This document shows, in pieces, positions 18,843-28,638 of a DNA stretch of 64,000 bases. Position 1 is the first letter of the stretch. Each line of letters starts with the position of its first letter. Both the position numbers and the translations under genes were made by a program. Source of the stretch: Clostridia bacterium UC5.1-2E3 (lineage in GTDB: Bacteria > Bacillota > Clostridia > Lachnospirales > Lachnospiraceae); assembly GCA_001304875.1 (NCBI GenBank), contig BBZO01000012.1, positions 30,478-94,477 on the forward strand, given 5' to 3'. The notes beneath the pieces were generated by a model. It worked only from the letters and a program-made list of their open reading frames with translations. It searched no databases and had not been told where the DNA came from.

Positions 18843-20144
18843 ATGGGACATCTGACCACAAAAGACGCATACAAAAGCCTGGAGGAGCGCATCAACTGGT
18901 TTACGCAGGGCGCGCCGCCAACGGAGACGCTCTATAAAATTTTGCAGGTCCTCTACACGGAGAAGGAGGCCAAATGGGTGGCCCTCCTGCCGGTGCGCCC
19001 CTTCACGCTGAAGCGGGCGGCGCGGGTGTGGAACACCTCGGAGGCGAAGGCGGAAAAGCTTCTGGATCACCTGTGCGACAAGGCGCTGCTGGTGGATTCC
19101 TGTTACCACGGCGAGCGCCAGTTCGTGATGCCGCCGCCCATGGCGGGCTTCATCGAGTTTGCGCTGATGCGCACCCGCGGCGACATCGACCAGAAATATC
19201 TGGCGGAGCTCTACTATCAGTACATGAATGTGGAGGAGGATTTTGTGAAGGATCTGTTCTTCGCCACGGAGACAAAGCTGGGCCGCGTCTATGTGCAGGA
19301 GCCGGTGCTGACCAGCGAGAAGATGAATCACATTCTGGACTATGAGCGCGCCAGCCACATTGTGGAGGAGGCCGAGTACATCGGCCTGGGGCTCTGCTAC
19401 TGCCGCCACAAGGCGTTTCACGCCGGGCATCCCTGTGAGATTGACGCCCCCTGGGAGGTCTGTCTGACCTTCGACAACGTGGCCCGCTCGCTGGCAGAGC
19501 ACAAAGGCTACGCCCGGCTGATCTCTAAGGAAGAGGCCATGGACGTGCTGCAGCTCTCCTACGAGAGCAATCTGGTGCAGATCGGGGAAAATGTGCGCGA
19601 ACACCCGGCGTTTATCTGCAACTGCTGCGGCTGCTGCTGTGAGGCGCTGCAGGCGGCCAGGAGATTTGCTCCCATGCAGCCGGTGGCCACCACCAACTAT
19701 ATTCCGAAGGTCAGCCGGGAGGCGTGTGTCGGCTGCGGTAAATGCGCCAAAGTCTGCCCCATCTTTGCGGTCACCGTAAAGGAGAGCGCGTCCGGCGGGC
19801 GGATTGCCCGCTTTGCGGAGGTGGACGAGGAAATCTGCCTGGGCTGCGGCGTCTGTGCGAGAAACTGTCCGACGAAGGCCATCCGGCTGGAGCGGCGTCC
19901 CGTCCAGATCATTACGCCGGTCAACAGCACCCACCGCTTCGTCCTGCAGGCCATCGAGAAGGGGACGCTGCAGAACTTGGTCTTTGACAACCAGGCCTTT
20001 GCCAGTCACCGGGCCATGGCGGCGCTGTTTTCCACGATTCTCAGACTGCCGCCCTTAAAACAGGCCATGGCCAGCAGGCAGTTTAAGTCGGTGTATCTGG
20101 ACAGGCTTCTCTCGATGCAGAAAAAATATCCTCAGAGAAAGTAA
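18843..20144 (+). CDS. 4Fe-4S ferredoxin-domain protein with N-terminal winged-helix-like region
   Basis: Intact, 433 residues. Residues 30-110 look like a winged helix (LYTEKEAKWVALL through AEKLLDHLCDKALLV). A Cys-rich middle (GLCYCRHKAFHAG; FICNCCGCCCEAL) and two ferredoxin motifs follow: ACVGCGKCAKVCP and ICLGCGVCARNCP, each suited to a 4Fe-4S cluster. Similar proteins occur widely in anaerobes; the partner and reaction are unknown. The ATG follows AAAGGACGGCGGTAAA. It is a single-gene unit with no frameshift despite high GC. Confidence 0.8.
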   Translation: MGHLTTKDAYKSLEERINWFTQGAPPTETLYKILQVLYTEKEAKWVALLPVRPFTLKRAARVWNTSEAKAEKLLDHLCDKALLVDSCYHGERQFVMPPPMAGFIEFALMRTRGDIDQKYLAELYYQYMNVEEDFVKDLFFATETKLGRVYVQEPVLTSEKMNHILDYERASHIVEEAEYIGLGLCYCRHKAFHAGHPCEIDAPWEVCLTFDNVARSLAEHKGYARLISKEEAMDVLQLSYESNLVQIGENVREHPAFICNCCGCCCEALQAARRFAPMQPVATTNYIPKVSREACVGCGKCAKVCPIFAVTVKESASGGRIARFAEVDEEICLGCGVCARNCPTKAIRLERRPVQIITPVNSTHRFVLQAIEKGTLQNLVFDNQAFASHRAMAALFSTILRLPPLKQAMASRQFKSVYLDRLLSMQKKYPQRK

Positions 20145-20208
20145 GCGTTTCTTGTATTTTTTTCGTCTGTGTGGTAGGATAAGCGAATGAAACGGAGGAT
20201 GAGAATGC

Positions 20209-20544
20209 ATGGAACACGGCGTAGTGCTCTGCGGAGCCAATTCTTACGAGCAGAAATATTATTTTAACGAGGAAGACTTCGGGAGCCTTCCGGAGAGCAT
20301 CAAGAAGGAGCTTCACATCATGTGCGTGCTCTACACGGAGGATGTGGGCGGAGTGCTCACCATGGAATTTGACGGGGAGGGAAACCTGCAGTTTACGGTG
20401 GAGGCCGATGAGTCGGACTATCTCTTTGACGAGATTGGCAGCGCCTTAAAGATCAAGCAGTACCAGCTGGAAAAGAGAGAGCTGCTGGAGTCCCTGGAGC
20501 TTTACTACCGCGTATTCTGTCTGGGCGAGGAGCTTTCGCAATGA
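20209..20544 (+). CDS. Small conserved protein (DUF6145-like)
   Basis: 111 residues, acidic and soluble: [43 protein letters not shown], and a C-terminal helix ending RVFCLGEEL. It resembles a Lachnospiraceae family of unknown function (DUF6145, a tentative match from memory). It overlaps the dusB start by four bases (ATGA), so the two are translationally coupled. A promoter-like TTGTAT, 17 bp, TAGGAT lies just upstream. The coupling suggests a role linked to tRNA modification, which is untested. Confidence 0.65.
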   Translation: MEHGVVLCGANSYEQKYYFNEEDFGSLPESIKKELHIMCVLYTEDVGGVLTMEFDGEGNLQFTVEADESDYLFDEIGSALKIKQYQLEKRELLESLELYYRVFCLGEELSQ

Positions 20545-21501
20545 GACTGACCATAGGAAATGTGACGCTTGAAAACAACGTATTCCTGGCACCCATGGCC
20601 GGCGTGACGGATCTGCCGTTCCGGCTTCTGTGCAAGGAGCAGGGGTGCGGGATGATGTGCACGGAGATGGTCAGCGCCAAGGCCATTTTGTATAACAATA
20701 AGAATACGGATAAGCTCCTGGAGGTGGATCCTAGGGAGAGGCCGGTGGCCGTCCAGCTCTTCGGCTCAGACCCGGAGATTTTAAGCCGCATGGCGGCCCG
20801 CATCGAGGACGGCCCCTATGACTTTATCGATATAAACATGGGCTGCCCGGTGCCGAAGGTGGTGAACAACGGCGAGGGCTCCGCGCTGATGAGGAACCCG
20901 AAGCAGGTGGAGGCCATTCTGACAGCCATGGTGAAGGCCCTCAAAAAGCCGGTGACCGTGAAATTCAGAAAGGGCTTCAACGACCGGGAGGTGAACGCCG
21001 TGGAGATCGCGAAGATTGCCGAGAGCTGCGGCGTGGCCGCGGTGGCTGTCCACGGGCGCACCAGAGAGCAGTATTATTCCGGGACGGCCGACTGGGATAT
21101 TATCCGCCAGGTGAAGGAGGCCGTGTCCATCCCGGTCATCGGAAACGGAGACATTTTTACGCCGGAGGACGGAAAGAGGATGCTTGAGGAGACGGGCTGC
21201 GACGGGCTGATGGTGGCCCGGGGCGCAAGGGAAATCCCTGGATTTTCAAGCGCCTCACCCACTATCTGGACACGGGGGAGCTTCTGCCGCCGCCGACGAA
21301 AGAGGAAAAAAGGAGATGATTCTCCGCCACGCCAGGATGCAGGTGGAGTTAAAGGGGGAGTATCAGGGGATCCGCGAGATGCGGAAGCACGTGGCCTGGT
21401 ACACCGCAGGCTGCCCCGGCTCCTCGGCCCTCAGAAACGATGTGAATCTGGTGGAGACTCTGGCGGAGCTGGAGGAGCTGATTGAGGAGAGGATGACATA
21501 A
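20541..21501 (+). CDS. dusB: tRNA-dihydrouridine synthase, frameshifted
   Basis: FMN-dependent enzyme that reduces uridine to dihydrouridine in the tRNA D-loop. Visible: [56 protein letters not shown] (catalytic Cys region), [19 protein letters not shown] and [11 protein letters not shown]. Two one-base losses break the end: near 21228 (GCAAGGG; one more base gives GAQGNPWIF or GAKGNPWIF) and in the A-run near 21308 (six A where seven keep frame). The C-terminal tRNA-binding helices continue to [10 protein letters not shown]. Repaired length is about 320 residues, standard for DusB. Confidence 0.92.
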
Positions 21502-21553
21502 AAGACAGTGTTCGCAGGGCACTTCGGAGGGCACTGCAAACCCCGCAGAATCC

Positions 21554-21582
21554 TTGACAATTCGGGGGTGATCGTATATAAT
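21554..21582 (+). promoter_or_regulatory. Promoter of greA-lysS
   Basis: TTGACA, 17 bp, TATAAT, a perfect sigma-A consensus. The start lies about 55 bp before greA. Confidence 0.85.
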
Positions 21583-21647
21583 ATTACGATGCAATACGGA
21601 GGTATCCTCCGCGCGATTATGATATTCGAGGAAGGAATTAAGTAGTT

Positions 21648-22130
21648 ATGGCAGAGAAGAAGAATATTTTGACATACGCCGGTTTAAAGCAGTACGAGGA
21701 CGAATTGCAGAATCTTAAGGTATTTAAGAGAAAGGAAGTTGCCCAGAAGATCAAAGAGGCCAGAGAGCAGGGCGATTTATCCGAGAATGCAGAGTACGAT
21801 GCTGCGAAAGACGAGCAGAGAGATATCGAGGCCAGAATCGAGGAGCTGGAGAAGCTTCTTAAGAATGCAGAAGTCGTTGTGGAGGATGAGATTGATTTGG
21901 AGAAGATCAATGTCGGATGTCAGGTCAAGGTCTACGACATCGACTTCGACGAGGAGATGGAGTTCAAGATCGTAGGCTCCACCGAGGCCAACAGCCTTCA
22001 GAACAAGATTTCCAACGAGTCCCCGGTGGGCAAGGCACTGATCGGCCGCAGAGTGGGCGACGTGGTGGACGTGGAGACCCAGGTCGGCGTGATCCAGTAC
22101 AAGGTTCTGGAGATTCAGAGAGTATCATAA
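21648..22130 (+). CDS. greA: Transcription elongation factor GreA
   Basis: Intact, 160 residues. The N-terminal coiled coil contains LTYAGLKQYEDELQNLKVFKRKEVAQKIKEAREQGDLSENAEYD split around the DLSENAEYD tip whose acidic residues reach the polymerase active site. The C-terminal FKBP-like domain shows VGSTEANSLQNKISNESPVG and GRRVGDVV. It rescues backtracked RNA polymerase by stimulating transcript cleavage. lysS follows 24 bp downstream, the usual clostridial order. Confidence 0.96.
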   Translation: MAEKKNILTYAGLKQYEDELQNLKVFKRKEVAQKIKEAREQGDLSENAEYDAAKDEQRDIEARIEELEKLLKNAEVVVEDEIDLEKINVGCQVKVYDIDFDEEMEFKIVGSTEANSLQNKISNESPVGKALIGRRVGDVVDVETQVGVIQYKVLEIQRVS

Positions 22131-22154
22131 AATCATAGACAAAGGAGCATAGAT

Positions 22155-24125
22155 ATGGCACAGCAGCAGAATGGCCAGGAGCAGGATTTAAACCATTTGC
22201 TCAAGGTACGCCGTGAGAAGTTAAAAGAGCTTCAGGACAGCGGCAGAGATCCGTTTAAGATCACAAAATACGATGTGACCGCGCACACGGCGGACATCAA
22301 GGACAACTACGAGGAGTGGGAGGGCAGGGAGGTCACCATCGCCGGACGTCTCATGTCCAAGCGCGTCATGGGCAAGGCTTCCTTCTGCAACATCCAGGAC
22401 TTAAAGGGCAACATCCAGGCTTACGTGGCGAGAGACAGCGTGGGCGAGGAGGAGTACAAGGATTTCAAGAAGCTGGATATCGGTGATCTTGTGGGAGTCG
22501 AGGGAACCGCATTCACCACCAAGACCGGCGAGAAGTCCATCCATGCGACGAAGGTGGTTCTGCTGGCCAAGAGCCTTCAGATTCTTCCAGAGAAGTTCCA
22601 TGGCCTTACCAACACGGATATCCGTTACCGTCAGCGCTATGTGGATCTGATCATGAATCCCGAAGTTCGGGACACCTTTATCAAGCGTTCCCAGATTCTT
22701 AAGGAGATCCGCAATTTCCTGGACGGCCGCGGCTTCATGGAGGTGGAGACCCCCATGCTGGTGGCCAACGCCGGCGGCGCGGCGGCCCGGCCCTTTGAGA
22801 CCCATTACAATGCGCTGGATGAGGATGTAAAGCTGCGCATTTCCCTGGAGCTCTACTTAAAGAGACTGATCGTCGGCGGTCTGGAGCGGGTCTATGAGAT
22901 CGGCCGCGTGTTCCGCAACGAGGGCGTGGATACCCGCCACAACCCGGAGTTTACCCTGATGGAGCTCTACCAGGCTTACACGGACTACGAGGGCATGATG
23001 GAGCTGACGGAGAGCATGTTCCGCTATCTGGCGGAGAAGGTCTGCGGCAGTGCGGTCATCAGTTACAACGGCACCGTCATTGATATGGAAAAGCCCTTCC
23101 GCCGCATGACGATGATCGACGCTATCAAGGAATACGCGGGTGTTGATTTCAGCACAGTAACTTCTGACGAGGAGGCCAAAGCCCTGGCGGATCAGCACCA
23201 TGTGGAGTATGAGGCCCGCCACAAGAGAGGCGATATCATCAACCTCTTCTTCGAGGAGTTCTGTGAGGAGCATATGATCCAGCCTACCTTTGTCATGGAT
23301 CATCCCATCGAGATCTCGCCGTTAACCAAGAAAAAGCCGGATCAGCCGGAGCTGGTGGAGCGCTTTGAGCTCTTTATCTACGGCCGTGAGATGTGCAACG
23401 CTTACTCGGAGTTAAACGATCCCATCGATCAGCGGGAGCGCTTTGCCGCCCAGGAAGAGGCCTTCGCCGCCGGCGACGAGGAGGCCAATCATACGGATGA
23501 GGACTTCTTAAATGCGTTGGAGATCGGTATGCCTCCCACTGGCGGCATCGGCTACGGCATCGACCGGCTGGTTATGCTGCTGACAGATTCCCAGGCAATC
23601 CGGGATGTGCTGCTGTTCCCCACCATGAAGTCACTGGACGCTAAGAAGGGCGAAAAGAAGGCTGATAACAGAGAGCAGGCTGCTCAGACTGAGACAGGAA
23701 CACCGGCTGCAGAGGTGGAGAGCGGTGCACCGCTTATGACCGTGCTTCCGGATCTTTCCAAGGTAAAGATTGAGCCGCTATTTGAGGAAATGGTGGATTT
23801 TGAGACCTTCGCGAAGTCTGATTTCCGTGTGGTAAAGGTCGAAGCCTGCGAGGCAGTACCGAAGTCCAAAAAGCTTTTGAAATTTACACTGAACGATGGC
23901 AGTGACCGGAAACGCACGATTTTAAGCGGGATTCACGAGTATTACGAGCCGGAAGAGCTTGTCGGAAAGACCTGCGTGGCAATCACAAACCTGCCGCCCA
24001 GGAAGATGATGGGTATCGATTCCGAGGGAATGCTGATCTCTGCGGTTTATGAGAACGATGGCAGAGAAGGGCTGAACCTTTTGATGCTGGACAGTGGGAT
24101 TCCGGCGGGAGCGAAGCTTTACTAA
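22155..24125 (+). CDS. lysS: Lysyl-tRNA synthetase, class II, with C-terminal tRNA-binding domain
   Basis: Intact, 656 residues. An OB-fold anticodon domain ([18 protein letters not shown]) leads to the class II core: motif 2 near [21 protein letters not shown] and motif 3 in [13 protein letters not shown] typical LysRS ends near residue 500 at LLFPTMK. Here an Ala/Glu-rich linker of about 55 residues adds a MetRS-C/EMAPII-like OB domain ([38 protein letters not shown]). This domain binds tRNA nonspecifically in MetRS and Trbp111. It charges tRNA-Lys. The ATG follows AAAGGAGCATAGAT. Confidence 0.95.
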   Translation: MAQQQNGQEQDLNHLLKVRREKLKELQDSGRDPFKITKYDVTAHTADIKDNYEEWEGREVTIAGRLMSKRVMGKASFCNIQDLKGNIQAYVARDSVGEEEYKDFKKLDIGDLVGVEGTAFTTKTGEKSIHATKVVLLAKSLQILPEKFHGLTNTDIRYRQRYVDLIMNPEVRDTFIKRSQILKEIRNFLDGRGFMEVETPMLVANAGGAAARPFETHYNALDEDVKLRISLELYLKRLIVGGLERVYEIGRVFRNEGVDTRHNPEFTLMELYQAYTDYEGMMELTESMFRYLAEKVCGSAVISYNGTVIDMEKPFRRMTMIDAIKEYAGVDFSTVTSDEEAKALADQHHVEYEARHKRGDIINLFFEEFCEEHMIQPTFVMDHPIEISPLTKKKPDQPELVERFELFIYGREMCNAYSELNDPIDQRERFAAQEEAFAAGDEEANHTDEDFLNALEIGMPPTGGIGYGIDRLVMLLTDSQAIRDVLLFPTMKSLDAKKGEKKADNREQAAQTETGTPAAEVESGAPLMTVLPDLSKVKIEPLFEEMVDFETFAKSDFRVVKVEACEAVPKSKKLLKFTLNDGSDRKRTILSGIHEYYEPEELVGKTCVAITNLPPRKMMGIDSEGMLISAVYENDGREGLNLLMLDSGIPAGAKLY

Positions 24126-24131
24126 AATTTT

Positions 24132-24167
24132 AAACCGCCAGGGTTGTGAGGGCCCTGGCGGTTTTTA
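24132..24167 (+). terminator. Terminator after lysS
   Basis: AACCGCCAGGG pairs with CCCTGGCGGTT, followed by TTTAT. Confidence 0.9.
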
Positions 24168-24219
24168 TGTTTGTGGATATCATGTTTTTCGTGCTTCTTT
24201 TGTTTGCAAGGTATGGAAA

Positions 24220-25504
24220 TTAGAAAATTAAATTTCCACTGGCATCAAAACTTAACTGCCGCGTATCTGAGGTCCACCTCAATTCTGAGCACTTCTCTGC
24301 GCATGTGCGGTAATTTTCAGAAACCCACAGTTCTCCCAGATGCAGTGTATCCTGGATATATACGATTTTTACATCGTCAATGTGTTTTCTGGGGGCGCAT
24401 GACAGGGCTGTGCGGATTGCAGCTTCGTCGTCGGGCAAAACGATGGGAAGTTTTGCCGCCGTCAGCGCACCGGATGTCAAAACGTTTGTGTAAGTGCTCT
24501 CGAGATCGACAGTGTCCAGCAGGTGACGTGGGATGATGTCGGCGCCACCTATGCCTGTGGCATTTCCGTGGGAAGCCTCCGTAAGGTTTAGGGCGACAAT
24601 GGTCAGAATTGGTGTGGGGGCTGTCATGGGAAGCGGGGTGATGGAGCGACCCGTGATATTGGGATCCATGCCGCCGCCGGATATTTCCTTGCCCAGTTGT
24701 CTGACGATAAGAACATCGATCTCGTCCAGAAGAAACCTCGGCATTTTCTGACGAGCCGCTTCCAGCAGACAGTGTTCTTGGTCTATAAAATGATCGATTG
24801 GAACATACTCGATGAGAGCCGTCTGATCATAGGCATTCTCAATGATCCCCAATCCGCACAGGACGGGGAGACGGTCAAGAAATATTCTGGCGCCTTTGGG
24901 AAGAAGTGAGGCCATGTTCTGGTATCCCTGGCGGTGAAACATGGTTGCTCCCAGGTGTTTTCCCAGTCCAACTACCATCATTTTGCTGAGGCCGCTTTCC
25001 ACATAACCACGGATGCTGGTATGCGGTTTTATACGTCCGCAGACGATAATTCCGTCACATTGCAAGGCGGTTTTAGAGCAAAATACAGGCCAGTCTTTTA
25101 TCTGCCCAATTTGTTCTGTATCCATGGAGGAAACGATTTTGGCCCCGATGGCTGTTTCTGTAATTCCCAGACTCTCAAGAAGTTTTGCCTGGCCCTCGGC
25201 TGTGGCGTTCCCGTGGCTGCCCATGGCCGGGATAATGATGGGGGTTGCCCTGCATCTTTCAGAATACAAACCGCAGTCTTGAGAATATGTTCAAGATTTT
25301 GTATTTTTCTGCTTCCCGCGGTGATTCCGATGGTTTTTCCTGACAGGTTTTCGGTTTTTAAAAAGAGAGTGCGTCGCGGGTCGAAGCCTCTATTTCAGGT
25401 GCACTCAGATGAGAATGGTCAAACTCTTGCAGTACCCGATGGAGAGGGGGCAGGGGGAAGGATAAATCCCCCTGCAGATGAATGGAAACCTTTTCAAAGT
25501 ACAT
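24220..25504 (-). CDS. LarA-like (DUF2088) protein, frameshifted
   Basis: A lactate-racemase-fold protein of the non-canonical branch. Repaired sequence gives GKTIGITAGSRKIQN, IIIPAMGSHGNATAEGQ, CGRIKPHTSIRGYVESGLSKMM and GLGKHLGATMFH. The His residues in GSHGNAT, KPHT and GKH are candidate catalytic or metal ligands by analogy with LarA, a nickel-pincer enzyme that epimerises 2-hydroxy acids. Canonical LarA motifs are not all present, so activity is uncertain. Two one-base losses: a T run near 25375 and GGGCAACC for GGGGCAACC near 25248. It is last in the four-gene minus-strand operon, 11 bp after the symporter, with AGAAGGAG before ATG. Confidence 0.75.
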
Positions 25505-25515
25505 GGCTTCTCCTT

Positions 25516-26886
25516 CTAATTATCATAGTGTTTTTCCTGTGTCTCCCAGGCAGGGCGTTTCTGCCAGAATATGAGCCGGCCGATAATGAGAAACACAATT
25601 AACAGAGCTACGGCGATGCCGAGCTGGAGGCCAAAGCTCCAGGTAAATGATACGACTGGCCCCAATGTAAAATAGGGGATCATCCATAGATATCCGATGG
25701 TGCTGGAGGCGGCAATGGCATCAGCGGCGGTGGATTCGCCCTGCGGATCTACAATTCTGACGAGCATGAGTCCAGTAGCTAAAACGCCGCAGCCTTGTCC
25801 AAAAGCGCCAACCGTTCTTTCAAATGCATCACGCTTAAAAAGCTTTGCTCCAAAGTAAGGGTATGCAATCCAGTTGGCAAGGAGTGTACATAGGATTGTA
25901 ACAGCCAGTGGAACAAAATATGTTGCCACTGTTTCGAGGTTCAAAGTTGCCAGTGCAGAGGTGACCAGGAAATCCATGGTGAAGCCGGAAATTCTTTGCA
26001 TGGATGGGCGGTCGATATAACGGTCAAACCCAGTTTTTCTGCAGAGGGTTCCCACGATCATGCTGAGAATCAGACAGCATGCAAACCAGGGAATGTTGGA
26101 TAAAATGGGGTGGATGGCGATTAAAAGGTTTCTGACCATATATCCGAGCGTACAGATCAGTCCGCACCAGCAGAGTGCAAAACCGAACGGGTCGATAACA
26201 TCGTTGAAAGTGACGCCTGAGCCAATGGAGGTGCGTTTTTCCGGCTCCACATATCCGATTTTAACCTCTCTGGGAATCTGGGAGGGTTGACGTACATACA
26301 GGGTCTTTCCTTTTCTGGCGGCAATATTGATCATAATGACTCCGAAGACGACGCCGCATACAAGGCCGGCGGTGGCCATAGTATTTGCAACATCCAGTCC
26401 AGCTTCCCAGCCATTTTCCTGAAACAGAGTACCAGCTGAGAGCGCTGTTCCATGTCCGCCGTAGAATCCGAACACGGGCGTCAGGCCGAAGCCCAGCGGA
26501 AAGTCGTAACCGAAAAATGTAATAAAGATGTAAGCGCATATAAGCCCTACCACAACCTGGAGCTGATGTCCGATACCAGCGTGCACGGAGGTAGAGAGCG
26601 CTGCTTCACCAAAATCCTTCTGTTTTGCACCCAGAAACGAAACAGAAAATACGACTGCAGTCAGTACGCCTGCCCAGGAGCCGATGGTGGAAGTGACTGG
26701 AAGACATATTGGGCTCACTTTTCCCAGAATCTGCGGCCCGAGAAGGAGGCCGAGAAAACCTGCAATCAGGGAGGCAGGAAGGTAGAGATCCTGAAACAGC
26801 TTTACATGCTTTCGGATAAAGAAAGCGACTAACATAAGAAAACTAAGAGTTCCAAAATCGTATACAACAGTTTGAATCGCGCTCAT
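25516..26886 (-). CDS. Glutamate:sodium symporter (ESS/GltS family)
   Basis: Intact, 456 residues, about eleven hydrophobic segments. Family markers include YLPASLIAGFLGLLLGP, the re-entrant FGFYGGHGTALSAG, and a second-half LVTSALATLNL and FGQGCGVLATGLMLVRIVDP. ESS proteins import glutamate or related dicarboxylates with Na+. Placed between hydantoinase B and the LarA-like gene, it is the likely uptake system of the pathway; the real substrate may be a carboxylated ring or hydroxy acid rather than glutamate (inference). Confidence 0.88.
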   Translation of the reverse strand: MSAIQTVVYDFGTLSFLMLVAFFIRKHVKLFQDLYLPASLIAGFLGLLLGPQILGKVSPICLPVTSTIGSWAGVLTAVVFSVSFLGAKQKDFGEAALSTSVHAGIGHQLQVVVGLICAYIFITFFGYDFPLGFGLTPVFGFYGGHGTALSAGTLFQENGWEAGLDVANTMATAGLVCGVVFGVIMINIAARKGKTLYVRQPSQIPREVKIGYVEPEKRTSIGSGVTFNDVIDPFGFALCWCGLICTLGYMVRNLLIAIHPILSNIPWFACCLILSMIVGTLCRKTGFDRYIDRPSMQRISGFTMDFLVTSALATLNLETVATYFVPLAVTILCTLLANWIAYPYFGAKLFKRDAFERTVGAFGQGCGVLATGLMLVRIVDPQGESTAADAIAASSTIGYLWMIPYFTLGPVVSFTWSFGLQLGIAVALLIVFLIIGRLIFWQKRPAWETQEKHYDN

Positions 26887-26901
26887 AAATCTTACCTCCT
26901 T

Positions 26902-28615
26902 TTAATTCATTTCATATAGGTGTATCTGATGGATTTCTTCGTCCGTCAGACCGTAATCTTTTTTTGCACACTGGGGTGTGATAAATCCCTGTTCCAGATC
27001 CCGGATAATAAGGTTCCGGTCCCTTTTGGAGGGATCTCCGTAGCCGCCGGCTCCCGGTGTGCGGCAGCTTAGAACGCCTCCGGCGGAAAGAAGCATGTTT
27101 GACTTTTTAGAATCGATAACAGCGGCATCCGCTGTGTCGGGATTTACAACCACTTGTCCTATGAAACCCGTCCTTTCCCCCGAAAAGCCCCCAGGGAGCC
27201 AGCTTTTGCCGGTCGGCTTTCACGGAAAATGTGCAGTCATGTCCAATGATACGGATATCCTTTCGGATTCCCAGTCCGCCTCTGTACTGTCCTGCACCGC
27301 CGGAATCAGGAATCAGGCTGCATTGCTCGACCCTTAGAGGATATTCTGTCTCCAGGCTTTCAATGGGAAGGTTGGAGGTGTTGGTCATATGCACCTGCAC
27401 TGCATCCAGCCCATCCTTGTTGAAACGGGCGCCGCTTCCTCCGGCCAGAGTTTCAACGTATACGTAGAATTTATGAGTATCAGGATCGGTTCCGCCGAAA
27501 TAAATTCCTGTGATGGCATCGTGGCTTCCGGCAATGATCTGATGGGGAACCAACTGGGCCATGGCACCGAAAATCACACTGACAACACGTTGGGCTGTAT
27601 CAGTGCGTCCAGCCACAGCCGCTGTGTCGTTGCAGCACACCAGCGTGCCGGGAGTGGTGCGGATGTGAATGGGACGGTAGTAGCCGCCGTTGGAGGGCAG
27701 CGTGGGATCAATGATACATTTTAAACTGTAGTATACACATGCCCGCAGCGCAGTCTCGGTCAGATTGAGAGCTCCCTTTACCTGCGGTACATTGTCGGTG
27801 AAATCCAGGAAAATTTCATCCTCCTTTATGGTGATAGTGATGCGAATGGGAACAGGGCCGCTGCCTTTTCCGTCTGAGTCCAGATAGTCGGTAAAGGACA
27901 TTGTCTGATTAGGGAGGGCTGCGATTGCCAGCCGCATTTTACGCTCAGAATAATTTAGGAGCTCTGCCATGGCGGCGAGAATCATTTCCCGGCCAAATTT
28001 TTTGCAGGCTTCCTGGACACGCTGCGTTCCTTTTCGGTTGCACGCAAACTGGGCATGAAGATCTCCTCGCCGGATATCATTAACACGGCAGTTTAAAAGA
28101 ATTAACCGTAAAATATCTTCCTGGAGAACACCCTGGGAGAAAATTTTCACCGGAGGAATCCGTATTCCTTCCTCGTAGATGGAGGAAGAATCGGCGGCAT
28201 TGGAGCCAGGGACGCGTCCGCCCACATCGTTGTGGTGTGCGATGTTTACAACATAAGCAATCAGTTCATTTTCAAAAAAGACTGGCTGGGCGATCGTGAT
28301 ATCCGGAAGATGCGTTCCGCCTCCGTTATATGGATCGTTTGCAATGAACATATCTCCGTCATGGATTTCCTCATTGCTGTAGTTGCTTTTAATCTGGTTT
28401 ACAATTTCCAGCATGGAACCGAGATGCATAGGGATATGCTCCGCCTGGGCAATGGTATGGCCGTCTATGTCAAAGACACCGCAGGAACAGTCTTTGCGTT
28501 CCTTGATATTTGTGGAGTAAGCAGATTTTGTCAGAACGGCGCCCATTTCCTCGGCGATGGACATGAATGTATTGCTGATCACCTCCAGCAGAATGCCGTC
28601 AATGTATGTACTCAT
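26902..28615 (-). CDS. Hydantoinase/oxoprolinase B subunit, frameshifted
   Basis: HyuB-type subunit of about 570 residues: NTFMSIAEEMGAVLTKSAYS, IKERKDCSCGVFD, AQAEHIPMHLGSM, FIANDPYNGGGTHLPDI, VNIAHHNDVGGRVPGS and the Gly-rich end AGGYGDPSKRD, all hallmarks. With HyuA it forms ATP-dependent amidohydrolases that open hydantoin or 5-oxoproline rings, or carboxylates ketones in acetone carboxylase. Near 27165 the frame shifts so that one extra base or two missing bases are needed (GGGTTTCATAGG); the following VVVNPDTADA rejoins the family. HyuA is 23 bp upstream. Confidence 0.9.
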
Positions 28616-28638
28616 AAATACTTACCTCTCTTTCTGTA

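Noticed and set aside
18456..20009. A 517-codon open frame on the minus strand
   Set aside because: Most of it is the antisense of the intact Fe-S protein gene in GC-rich DNA. Only its end, with a signal peptide and ribosome site, is kept as the small secreted protein.
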